Origin: DATBFX01 sp036558305
Lineage (GTDB): Bacteria > Chloroflexota > Chloroflexia > Thermomicrobiales > UBA6265
Assembly (NCBI GenBank): GCA_036558305.1
Contig: DATBFX010000092.1
Coordinates: 1-5,287 of the forward strand
Length of the DNA stretch: 5,287 bases
Direction: 5' to 3'
In this document: positions 1 to 5,287 of the stretch, piece after piece
Layout: each line of letters starts with the position of its first letter
Position numbering within the stretch: the stretch's first letter is position 1
Position numbers and translations under genes: made by a program
Notes under the pieces: generated by a model
Databases searched by the model: none
Seen by the model: the letters and a program-made list of their open reading frames with translations, nothing else
Told to the model about the DNA's origin: nothing

Positions 1-561
1 GGTGGCGAAGACGGCGGGTTCGTCCTCGCCTGCGACGCAGGTACGGACCGCGAAGCCGTTGGGCCAGAACGGCGGAGCGGGCGGGGCATCGTGGGTGATC
101 GACATCCGCCAGAAGTAGCGGATGGGACGGTACCCCTCGCTCTCCAGGAGGCGACAGGCGTCGGGGTTGAGGGCGTTCACGTAGTTGCGGAGGACCACCT
201 TTGCGTCCGCAGGAGCGAGCGCGAGGTGATCGACCGCGCGCTCTTCGCTGCGGCGGACGACGTAGGTACCGATGCCGCGACCGGTGTGCTTCGGGTGGAC
301 GTAGCAGTCGGCTTCGACCACGACGTGCGCGCGGTCGGTCAGGGTCAGCGAGCCGGCGAGCGTGCCGTCGGGGGCGACGACGAGTTCGACGGTGTCGCCG
401 AGGTCGTATTCGGCCCACTCGCCGCGAAGCTCGTCGACCTCGTAATCGGGTTCACCGGTTTCGGCGATCTCGCAGGCATTGAAGAGGTCGGTTGCCACCA
501 TAACGTCATCCATCGTCGCCGCACGGGCGGTGTAGCCGGGCGATAACTCGACATGGGTCAC
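1..561 (-). CDS. GNAT family N-acetyltransferase, N-terminal part (C-terminus beyond left edge)
   Basis: This reading frame is open from a GTG at 561-559 to the left edge and gives 187 residues without a stop. It begins VTHVELSPGYTARAATMDDV. Seen: the acetyl-CoA pyrophosphate loop of GNAT motif A at residues 88-98 (VHPKHTGRGIG, the R/Q-x-x-G-x-G pattern), followed by a helix, and a motif-B-like stretch at 132-146 (NPDACRLLESEGYRP). After the first domain closes (WRMSI, 151-155) comes a proline-rich linker and then FAVRT at 170-174, which looks like the first strand of a second GNAT unit. A tandem-GNAT protein, as in mycothiol-synthase-like enzymes, is therefore likely (inference). Such proteins transfer an acetyl group from acetyl-CoA in the cytoplasm; the substrate cannot be told. 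The GTG start is chosen because GGGAGG lies 6 bases upstream. That SD sits inside an inverted repeat. An ATG at 554 is in another frame and gives no recognisable protein. Confidence 0.88.
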   Translation of the reverse strand, partial: MTHVELSPGYTARAATMDDVMVATDLFNACEIAETGEPDYEVDELRGEWAEYDLGDTVELVVAPDGTLAGSLTLTDRAHVVVEADCYVHPKHTGRGIGTYVVRRSEERAVDHLALAPADAKVVLRNYVNALNPDACRLLESEGYRPIRYFWRMSITHDAPPAPPFWPNGFAVRTCVAGEDEPAVFAT

Positions 562-563
562 CG

Positions 564-601
564 AAAACCTCCCATTCACGCTTTGCACGTTGGGAGGTTT
601 T
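564..601 (-). promoter_or_regulatory. Inverted repeat in the GNAT gene leader that sequesters its Shine-Dalgarno sequence
   Basis: The arms AAAACCTCCCA (564-574) and TGGGAGGTTTT (591-601) are perfect 11-bp complements with a 16-base loop. In the minus-strand transcript the promoter-proximal arm carries CCTCCC and the distal arm carries the SD GGGAGG, which ends 6 bases before the GTG at 561. Folding would hide the ribosome binding site. Alternatives are a DNA operator, or an attenuator-like hairpin, since the distal arm ends in TTTT on either strand. No plus-strand gene that it would terminate is visible. The dyad is seen directly; the regulatory role is inferred. Confidence 0.55.
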
Positions 602-614
602 ACCACGAGACACC

Positions 615-630
615 GTAGGTCATGTCCTAC
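615..630. promoter_or_regulatory. Operator-like 16-bp near-palindrome upstream of the GNAT gene
   Basis: GTAGGTCATGTCCTAC is symmetric except for one T/T pair, with a CATG centre. It lies 54-69 bases upstream of the GTG of the GNAT gene, a usual place for a repressor or activator site. No regulator for it is known from this window. Function is inferred only from symmetry and position. Confidence 0.3.
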
Positions 631-800
631 TCGGCCATGTTCGCCGGTCCGTTCACGCACCGTCACCCCGGAGTCAGTGATTTTCACCGATGCGCCGGCG
701 CTCTCCCGTGCGCATGATCTGACCGTTCCCGGCACAGACGGACAGGATCGGGAGAAGGGAGGCGAGCAGAGCCTGAGGGAGGGGGCGAGGCGTAGCGGTA

Positions 801-1256
801 ATGGATCAACCGCGCGACGATCGTAGTGGAGCACCGAAGACGTATCCGACTTCAAGTCCAATCGCGGCGATCTTCGTTGCCGCCGGGCCACACGCGGTCG
901 ACGCCGGTGGCCCGATGATCCACACCGGCGACTAGTACCTCGCACCGGTCTGCAGCAACGACGGCGGCGAAAACGTCTGTTCGACCAGTTCCGACAACGA
1001 GTACAAGCACCTGACGGTGTACGGCGAGTGCTTCACCCCCTACGGCAAGGTCGAAGTGAAGGTCATCGTCGCGAACACCAACAAAGTCCTTTCTGACGTC
1101 ACGTTCCGGGTGGGCTCCAGCGGACAGTTCACCAAGAAATACTCGGGAATCGCCCTGTGCACCGGCGGCACCCACCCGATCGCCGTCGCGATCGACAAGC
1201 ACACCGGTAGACAGTCGAACTCCGCCAATGCCTTCAAGGGCACGTCGATCTGGTAA
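801..1256 (+). pseudogene. Nonsense-interrupted gene for a small secreted, cysteine-containing beta-rich protein
   Basis: From ATG 801 the frame runs to TAA 1254-1256 (150 residues) with one internal stop, TAG at 933-935, codon 45. A purine-rich SD-like tract (GAGGGAGGGGGCGAGG, 775-790) precedes the ATG by 10 bases. The N-terminal 44 residues contain a short hydrophobic stretch (PIAAIFVAAG, 20-29) ending near AVDAGG, which resembles a weak or decayed signal peptide. After the TAG, the protein-like sequence starts at once (YLAPVCSNDGGENVC). It has four cysteines (codons at 951, 978, 1029 and 1158) and alternating strands such as KVEVKVIVAN and PIAVAIDKHTG, like secreted beta-sandwich domains. 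No ATG, GTG or TTG lies between the TAG and GTG 1017, and that GTG has no SD and would drop two of the four cysteines. I therefore read this as a broken gene; TAC to TAG is one base change. Readthrough or a sequencing error are alternatives. The exact family is not recognised. Confidence 0.6.
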
Positions 1257-1353
1257 TCCGCATTCTGTAGAGAGGTTCCGAACCGTACCCGGGCTGTGAC
1301 GTGTCCGTCGCAGACCACTGCCCCGGAGGAGTCTCCAACAGTCCTGGCGACCA

Positions 1354-1378
1354 CCGGCTCTCCTTGCAGGGGAGCCGG
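1354..1378 (+). terminator. Strong hairpin between convergent genes, terminator-like without a U tract
   Basis: CCGGCTCTCC (1354-1363) pairs with GGGGAGCCGG (1369-1378) over 10 bp, with one T-G wobble and a 5-base TTGCA loop. It lies 97 bases after the stop of the plus-strand pseudogene and 49 bases beyond the stop of the minus-strand SnoaL-like gene, the expected place for a shared terminator. In the plus-strand RNA the wobble pairs; in the minus-strand RNA it becomes an A-C mismatch. No T-run follows on either strand, so it may be a 3'-end-stabilising stem or an atypical terminator. Confidence 0.4.
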
Positions 1379-1427
1379 CGCCGTCTGTCGGAGCGGTCTG
1401 CGCTGAGACGCTTGATAGACGTCCGAA

Positions 1428-1868
1428 TCAGTCCGGAATCGCGCCGATCTGGCGCATGAGACCGAGGTCGTCGTTGCTGCCCCAATGTTCGACGACCTTG
1501 CCGTCGGCAATGCGCATGACGTGAACTCCGCCGACTTCGACATGCTTGCCGCTTGCGGGGATGCCGAAGAAGTCGCCCTGATGGGTACCACGGAAGACGG
1601 TGCGGGCGACGACGCGATCCCGTTCGGCGACGAGGTCTTCGATCGCCCAATCGGAATCGGGGAAAGCGGCGCGGAAGAGGCGGACGATGGCCTTGTGGCC
1701 GGCGAGCCCGTGCTGCATGCCGGGAGGGTTGGTGTGGTCGTAGAAGTCGGGATGAATGATCTCGTCGGCAACCCGCTCGTCCCCCTGGCTGATGTCGTCG
1801 AGCAGCAGGCGCCGGGCAATGGACTTGTTGTCTTCGAGTGTCGTTTGGTCGCTCAGCATGGCACCCAT
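1428..1868 (-). CDS. SnoaL-like ester cyclase family protein
   Basis: This gene encodes 146 residues, MGAMLSDQTTLEDNKSIARR to GAIPD. The start at 1868 is preferred over the ATG at 1859 because GGGAGG stands 7 bases before it. The fold is the alpha+beta cone of the SnoaL/NTF2-like superfamily. Seen: the helical N-terminus with ERVADEIIHPDFYDH (31-45), then PGMQHGLAGHKAIVRLFRAAFPD (49-71), the strand pair around VVARTVFRGTHQGDFFGIP (87-105), and the closing VHVMRIADGKVVEHWGSNDDLGLMRQIG (116-143). The last is the typical end of the 'ester cyclase' group (E-x-W followed by D-x-L-x-L-x-x-Q-x-G). Known members include polyketide cyclases that close a ring by intramolecular aldol condensation, but most family members of this length have no assigned substrate and there are no polyketide genes here. 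It is soluble, with no signal peptide. It lies 173 bases downstream of the HD-GYP/LuxR gene on the same strand, so co-transcription is possible but the gap and repeats argue for its own promoter. Confidence 0.9.
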   Translation of the reverse strand: MGAMLSDQTTLEDNKSIARRLLLDDISQGDERVADEIIHPDFYDHTNPPGMQHGLAGHKAIVRLFRAAFPDSDWAIEDLVAERDRVVARTVFRGTHQGDFFGIPASGKHVEVGGVHVMRIADGKVVEHWGSNDDLGLMRQIGAIPD

Positions 1869-1954
1869 CGCAGGTCCTCCCTCGTCGGTCGTCGGGCTGA
1901 CGTTCCAGCCGGCGTCTAGCCTACGCGGGCAACGGGAGGCGACACATCGGGAAT

Positions 1955-2028
1955 TCTCCCTATTTCCTGAAAGAGCGGGAGTGAGCGGAGGATGGCGAAA
2001 GACTGCGGGAGGTCCTCGGCGTTCTCCC
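1955..2028. repeat. Two imperfect palindromes resembling a degenerate dispersed REP/BIME-type element
   Basis: The first palindrome has arms CTCCC (1956-1960) and GGGAG (1977-1981), with partial inner pairing around TTTCCTGAAA. The second has arms GGGAG (2007-2011) and CTCCC (2024-2028) around a 12-base loop. Read on the minus strand, the segment gives the meaningless translation HPPLTPALSGNRENS, very like the spurious peptides that many genomes show where an intergenic GGGAG/CTCCC repeat is translated. It lies just after the stop of the HD-GYP/LuxR gene and could also act as its transcript end. That it is repeated elsewhere is inference; only one copy is in the window. Confidence 0.4.
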
Positions 2029-2041
2029 CACCCTTTCCCGC

Positions 2042-3604
2042 CTAATTGTCGAGGAGACCGTATTGCATGGCGAGGAACGTGGCGGCGGCGCGGGTGGAGA
2101 CGTCGAGTTTGTCGTAGATGTGGGCGATGTGGTGGCCGACGGTCTTTTCGGAGATGGCAAGATGGTCGCCGATTCGGCGGCTGGGGAGACCGCGAGCGAG
2201 GAGACGGAGGACTTCGACCTCCCGATCGCTGAGACCGGCAGGCCATTCGCGGCGGACGGGTTTGGTGCGGTGGCCCGCGGCGGCGAGAACGGCCGCGACG
2301 GCGTCGGCGTCGAGGCGACCGCGGCGCGTCTCGTCGCGGAGGACGTCGGCGGCGGCATCGGGCGACCGGGCGGGGCGGTGAGGACGATCCTCGGTCAGGG
2401 CGTGGTAGACGTCGGCGGCGGCGAGGATGCGGGCGGCGGGAGGGATGGAGGCGGCGGCGGCTCCCCGGTGATAGCCCGAACCGTCGAGCCGTTCGTGGTG
2501 GAGTGCAGCGATGGCCCCGTACCGGGCGAGGCTGGGTGAGCGGGCAAGGATGCGCTCTGTGTAATACGGATGGAGGCGGACGCGTTCCCATTCCCCCAGC
2601 GAGAGGGGACCGCGTTTTTCCCAGATGGTGGTCGGGAGCGCGGCCCGGCCGAGGTCGTGGACGAGTCCGGCGCGACGGATGAGGCAAACCTCGTCGGGTT
2701 TGAGACGGCAGGCGGTGGCGGCGGCCTCGGCGAGCGCGGCGACGCCTGCGGAATGCCCGATCGTATACGGCGATTTCAGATCGGCAAATCCGCCGATGGC
2801 GGCGGCGGCCGCATCCAGTCGGTCGCCGGCGAGCCAGCGGATCGGACCCGGTTCGGCAGCCAGCGCCGCCTCCCAAACCTGGGAGCCGTCCGTCGCGGCA
2901 AGGAGACCGGCTGCCTCTCGGCAGAAGCGATCGGCCAGCGACGGGTCGTAGGCCGTGCCGCGGCGTCGTCGGGCGACCAGAACGGCGGCATCGACCCCGC
3001 CGTCACGATGGAAGACCTCCATGTCGGACGCCAGCGCGACGACGCGCGCCGGGCGTGCGATCGCGTCGCCGCGTGAGGTACCGGGGATGCCCTTGCCGTC
3101 CCAGCGTTCGAAAACGTGGTCGAGGGCGCGGATCACGGCGGGACCGTAGCCGAGCTGATGTGCGATGTGCTGGGCGACCTCGCAGTGCGCGGCGAGGAGT
3201 TGCCGCCAGGGCCGCTTGCCGGACACCATCGCATCGGCGACGCGGCGGGCGCGGCGAGGGAGGGGATCGTCGGCACCGATGGCAAACACGACGAACCCGA
3301 GCGCCTCGCGGGGACGACCGAAGTCGGTTCGGGCATAACGGTGGGCAAGGGGTTGTTCATTGCCGAACTTTTCCCCGATTGCGTGTTGCTCCGCCGTGCA
3401 GCCGATCGACCGGAGAAGGGCGAGGTCGTAGATGGTCGTCAGCTCGTCCTGAGCGAGTCCGAGCGCCTCACCGAGACGGACGGCGATCAGGCAACGCCGG
3501 AGCGCGTGTTCCATCGGTTCTCCGATCGCGAGATCGGAGGCGAGCGAGAGCGCAGCGACCACCTCGGCAAGACGAACGCGGTCCCCGGCAGCGGTTGAGA
3601 ACAC
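2042..3604 (-). CDS. HD-GYP-type phosphohydrolase domain protein with C-terminal LuxR DNA-binding domain
   Basis: This gene encodes 520 residues, read from GTG 3604, which has GGGAG 7 bases upstream. An ATG at 3646 and another at 3721 are in frame but lack an SD. Residues 280-425 form an HD-GYP-like domain: HSAGV at 284, HDLGR at 316-320, HP at 345-346, HHERLDGSGYHRG at 369-381 and PAARILAAADVYHALTEDRPHR at 389-410. The canonical GYP is GYH here. Residues 30-225 look like a second, decayed copy: EHALRRCLIAVRLGEALGL (32-50), then LLRSIGCT where LLHDIGK is expected (HD lost), and HVFERWDGKGIPG (163-175) with PARVVALASD (185-194). Residues 457-517 are a LuxR/GerE helix-turn-helix: LSDREVEVLRLLARGLPSRRIG then ISEKTVGHHI. 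HD-GYP proteins hydrolyse cyclic dinucleotides such as c-di-GMP; here the domain may instead sense a ligand and control DNA binding (inference). It is soluble, with no receiver or membrane segment. It is divergent from the 74-residue gene and may regulate it, itself or the SnoaL-like gene. Confidence 0.92.
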   Translation of the reverse strand: MFSTAAGDRVRLAEVVAALSLASDLAIGEPMEHALRRCLIAVRLGEALGLAQDELTTIYDLALLRSIGCTAEQHAIGEKFGNEQPLAHRYARTDFGRPREALGFVVFAIGADDPLPRRARRVADAMVSGKRPWRQLLAAHCEVAQHIAHQLGYGPAVIRALDHVFERWDGKGIPGTSRGDAIARPARVVALASDMEVFHRDGGVDAAVLVARRRRGTAYDPSLADRFCREAAGLLAATDGSQVWEAALAAEPGPIRWLAGDRLDAAAAAIGGFADLKSPYTIGHSAGVAALAEAAATACRLKPDEVCLIRRAGLVHDLGRAALPTTIWEKRGPLSLGEWERVRLHPYYTERILARSPSLARYGAIAALHHERLDGSGYHRGAAAASIPPAARILAAADVYHALTEDRPHRPARSPDAAADVLRDETRRGRLDADAVAAVLAAAGHRTKPVRREWPAGLSDREVEVLRLLARGLPSRRIGDHLAISEKTVGHHIAHIYDKLDVSTRAAATFLAMQYGLLDN

Positions 3605-3744
3605 GTGACGACTCCCGATGCGTGTTGCGGCCGTGGTTACGGCCATTGTAGGTGGGCAGCGAGCCAATGGCACGCCCCGTGCGCTTGGTAGGCAGGCCAT
3701 GGCGGGGCCCGTCGCCGCCATCGATCAGCGAAGGAGACGATCAC
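3605..3744. promoter_or_regulatory. Divergent promoter region with two GC-rich dyads
   Basis: This 140-base gap separates the start of the leftward HD-GYP/LuxR gene from the start of the rightward 74-residue gene, so it should hold both promoters. It contains GGCCGT-GGTT-ACGGCC (3629-3644), centred 32 bases upstream of the leftward GTG, and ATGGCGG/CCGCCAT (3699-3705 and 3715-3721, 9-base loop), ending just before the SD AAGGAG of the rightward gene. Either could be an operator for the LuxR-type regulator or an RNA hairpin. No clear sigma-70 boxes are recognised. Dyads this short arise by chance in GC-rich DNA. Confidence 0.4.
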
Positions 3745-3969
3745 GTGAGCGATGGAACGGGCGAATTCGGGGTCAGCAATCTCGAGTACGATCTCGTCAC
3801 GACCTTGAGCAACCTCCTGGAAGGTCAGGAAGTGCTCGAGGAGTACACGGCCGACGCCGAGGAAGCCGGCCACTCGGAAGCGGCGGACATCTTCCGCTCG
3901 ATCAAATCGCAGAACCAGCAAGCCGCGATGCGGATCCGGACGACGCTCGGCCGGATCATCACCGGATAA
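3745..3969 (+). CDS. Small helical protein of 74 residues, function unknown
   Basis: The start is GTG 3745 with a good SD, AAGGAG at 3731-3736, 8 bases upstream. A longer in-frame start at 3652 would add an Arg/Pro-rich, non-protein-like extension and is rejected. The product is acidic at its N-terminal half. It appears to form two amphipathic helices: residues 13-40 (LEYDLVTTLSNLLEGQEVLEEY...) and 44-72 (SEAADIFRSIKSQNQQAAMR...), joined by a short AGH turn at 41-43. There is no signal peptide, membrane segment or cysteine. The helix pair with glutamates and one histidine is loosely like half of a ferritin-like four-helix bundle, which would imply a dimer, but I do not recognise a family and claim no function. 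It is divergent from the HD-GYP/LuxR gene and convergent with the M20 gene, whose stop lies 24 bases beyond its own. Confidence 0.75.
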   Translation: MSDGTGEFGVSNLEYDLVTTLSNLLEGQEVLEEYTADAEEAGHSEAADIFRSIKSQNQQAAMRIRTTLGRIITG

Positions 3970-3993
3970 CTCGGTGCAGCCAAATCCAGAACG

Positions 3994-5287
3994 TCAGCTT
4001 TCCGGCCCGAGCAGTCCCCACGTCAGCGCCGCGAACATGCGCGTCATGACCATCAGGTCGTCGATACTCGCGCTCTCGTTGATGTTGTGGGCGCCTTCCT
4101 TGCTCGGGTCGGAATCCGGATGCGACGGCGTGAAACCGTAGGCGATCGTTCCGAGGGGTCGAACGAGACGCGAGTCGGTAAACCCCGTCGTCAGCCCCGG
4201 GAAAAACCGGAGATCGTCGCGGCCGAGGGCGAGGCAGGTTGCCCGCTGGACATGCGGAGTCAGGGGCGTGTCGTAGGCGGACGCGCTGGGAATCGCCGTC
4301 GTCGCGATCTCGTAGCGAACGTTGTCGAGACCGGCCAGGATGGTGTCGAGTTGGCGGGCGACGTAGCGCTCGTCCTGCCACGGGAGCGTTCGCACGTCGC
4401 AGGTGATGCGGCACGTCTCGGCCACGCTGTTGCTCTTGACGCCGGCGCGGATCATCGTGGCCACGATCGTCATCCGTGAAGCCGCCCGCAGCCAGGAACC
4501 GAGGTCGACGTCGCGCTTCGAGACGTCGGCGATGACGCGCTCGACGTTGTCGGTGGTGATCGGCTCGGCGACGCCGAGCGCGTCGCCGAGGTGGCGGAAC
4601 AACTCGCCGTCGGCGGAGATCTCCGGTCGGTAGGCGGCGAGACGGTCGAGGACGGGTTGGGCGCGGTAGATCGCGTTGTCCGCCATCCAGGGGGCCGAGG
4701 CGTGGTAGCCGCGACCGGTCACCGTGATCGTCACCTCCAGGCGCCCCTTCTCGCCCGTGTTGATGGGGTACGTCAGCGAGCCGTCGTGCAGGAGACACCG
4801 ACCGCCCCCCTCGTTGATCGCATAGTCGGTACGGATCTGGTCGGGATGGTTCGCCGCCAACCACGAGAAACCGTAGGCACCGCCGGCTTCTTCGTCGGCG
4901 CCGGCGGCGAAGACGAGGTCGCCCGCGAGCGGGATTCCCAGGCGATTAAGCAGGATCGTCGCCATCGCCTCGGCGGCGACGGTCGACTTCATGTCCGCGC
5001 TACCGCGACCCCAGATCCGGCCATCGGCGACCTCGCCGGAGAACGGCGGGTGGGTCCATTGCGTCTCGTCTTCGACGGGCACGACGTCGACGTGGCCCAT
5101 CAGCATCAGACTCGGCCCGCTCCCCGTGCCGCGCAAGCGAGCGACCAGATTGCCCCGGTTCGGCGCGGACTCGAAGATCTCCGCGCCGATACCGTCGGCG
5201 GCGAGCTTGTCGCGCAAGACGTTGCAGGCCGGGGTCTCGTTGCCGGTCGGCATGACGCCGGTATTGACGGAGGGAACGCGGACAAGT
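3994..5287 (-). CDS. M20 family metallopeptidase / deacylase (ArgE/DapE-like), N-terminus beyond right edge
   Basis: The frame is open from the right edge to TGA 3996-3994 and gives 430 visible residues. An ATG at 5253 exists, but the codons upstream of it read LVRVPSVNTGV, the typical N-terminal segment of M20 enzymes, so the true start lies outside the window. Numbering from that ATG, the two-metal site is complete: HVD (H54, D56) in MGHVDVVP, bridging D87 in GRGSADMKS, catalytic and metal glutamates E121/E122 in GADEEAGG, E148 in INEGGG, and H389 in GAHNINE. The lid/dimerisation domain is inserted at about 167-290 (GEKGRLEVTITVTGRGYHAS, with H184). The family hydrolyses amide bonds of N-acyl amino acids or short peptides with zinc or cobalt; the groups include acetylornithine deacetylase, succinyl-diaminopimelate desuccinylase, carboxypeptidase G2 and aminoacylases. 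Substrate cannot be fixed and no arginine or lysine synthesis genes are adjacent. It appears intact and cytoplasmic in the part seen. Confidence 0.93.
   Translation of the reverse strand, partial: LVRVPSVNTGVMPTGNETPACNVLRDKLAADGIGAEIFESAPNRGNLVARLRGTGSGPSLMLMGHVDVVPVEDETQWTHPPFSGEVADGRIWGRGSADMKSTVAAEAMATILLNRLGIPLAGDLVFAAGADEEAGGAYGFSWLAANHPDQIRTDYAINEGGGRCLLHDGSLTYPINTGEKGRLEVTITVTGRGYHASAPWMADNAIYRAQPVLDRLAAYRPEISADGELFRHLGDALGVAEPITTDNVERVIADVSKRDVDLGSWLRAASRMTIVATMIRAGVKSNSVAETCRITCDVRTLPWQDERYVARQLDTILAGLDNVRYEIATTAIPSASAYDTPLTPHVQRATCLALGRDDLRFFPGLTTGFTDSRLVRPLGTIAYGFTPSHPDSDPSKEGAHNINESASIDDLMVMTRMFAALTWGLLGPES

Larger units (their letters stand above)
562..800. other. Non-coding divergent region between GNAT gene and the secreted-protein pseudogene
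   Basis: I see no credible coding sequence here on either strand; the plus-strand frame starting at TTG 590 is rich in Arg/Ser/Pro and has no motif or SD. Besides the SD-masking dyad the region holds a 16-bp near-palindrome at 615-630 (GTAGG-TCATGT-CCTAC, 14 of 16 positions symmetric) and a 6-bp dyad ATGCGC/GCGCAT (690-695 and 710-715). It must contain the promoter of the leftward GNAT gene and probably that of the rightward gene, but I could not recognise convincing -10/-35 boxes. Confidence 0.5.

Noticed and set aside
91..546. 151-codon plus-strand open frame opposite the GNAT gene
   Set aside because: The minus strand encodes a clear GNAT acetyl-CoA binding motif; the plus-strand frame has no motif and is explained as its antisense shadow.
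852..1202. 116-codon minus-strand open frame antisense to the pseudogene
   Set aside because: Its codons are in exact antisense register with the plus-strand frame, its composition is Asp/Val/Arg/Gly-rich, and it has no SD or recognisable motif. The plus-strand translation looks far more protein-like.
1040..1819. 259-codon minus-strand open frame overlapping the SnoaL-like gene and the pseudogene
   Set aside because: It is Ser/Thr/Pro-rich, out of frame with the SnoaL-like gene and shows no family motif; it is a high-GC shadow frame.
2400..2470. GGC-rich low-complexity tract as a possible trinucleotide repeat
   Set aside because: It encodes alanine-rich helix in the HD-GYP domain (GAAAASIPPAARILAAAD) and is explained by codon bias.
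1428..2876. A 482-codon minus-strand open frame extending far upstream of the SnoaL-like gene
   Set aside because: Only the last 146 codons look like a protein. The upstream part is Arg/Pro-rich, overlaps the well-supported HD-GYP/LuxR gene in another frame on the same strand, and crosses an intergenic palindromic region.
2063..3598. Several long plus-strand open frames (for example 2063-2539, 2570-3076, 3116-3598)
   Set aside because: They are antisense to the HD-GYP/LuxR gene, dominated by Gly/Arg/Asp/Val, and lack start signals or motifs.
3605..3721. N-terminal extension of the HD-GYP/LuxR protein to ATG 3721 or ATG 3646
   Set aside because: The extra residues are not protein-like, neither ATG has an SD, and GTG 3604 has GGGAG at 7 bases. 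The longer start would also run almost to the SD of the divergent gene.
3959..4864. 301-codon minus-strand frame within the M20 gene
   Set aside because: It is Arg/Pro-rich and out of frame with the M20 protein, whose complete metal-binding motif set fixes the real frame.

Overview
This is a high-GC (roughly 65%) bacterial chromosome segment with ordinary housekeeping and accessory genes. I see no phage, transposase, CRISPR or RNA gene. The tandem-GNAT type protein, the HD-GYP/LuxR fusion and the small helical protein together resemble gene content of Chloroflexota (Thermomicrobia-like) genomes. That assignment is inference from protein style only, not from a marker gene.

Layout, left to right. 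(1) Positions 1-561, minus strand: the N-terminal 187 residues of a GNAT acetyltransferase that runs off the left edge, with a perfect 11-bp inverted repeat burying its ribosome binding site. (2) Positions 562-800: non-coding leader of the GNAT gene and of the plus-strand gene, with operator-like dyads. (3) Positions 801-1256, plus strand: remains of a secreted cysteine-containing beta-rich protein, interrupted by an in-frame TAG at 933-935. (4) Positions 1257-1427: convergent intergenic gap with a strong hairpin. (5) Positions 1428-1868, minus strand: a SnoaL-like ester cyclase family protein. (6) Positions 1869-2041: intergenic, holding a pair of imperfect palindromes that look like a degenerate dispersed REP-type repeat. 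(7) Positions 2042-3604, minus strand: a 520-residue protein with two HD-GYP-like halves and a C-terminal LuxR-type DNA-binding domain. (8) Positions 3605-3744: divergent promoter region. (9) Positions 3745-3969, plus strand: a 74-residue helical protein. (10) Positions 3994-5287, minus strand: an M20 family metallopeptidase/deacylase whose start lies beyond the right edge.

How the genes may work together: the HD-GYP/LuxR protein is the only regulator visible. It is followed on the same strand by the SnoaL-like gene and is divergent from the 74-residue gene, so it could control either or itself; nothing in the sequence proves this. The GNAT and M20 genes look like independent units. The most unusual items are the nonsense-interrupted secreted protein, the SD-masking hairpin of the GNAT gene and the bipartite HD-GYP/LuxR protein. 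I did not find a convincing new multi-gene system.
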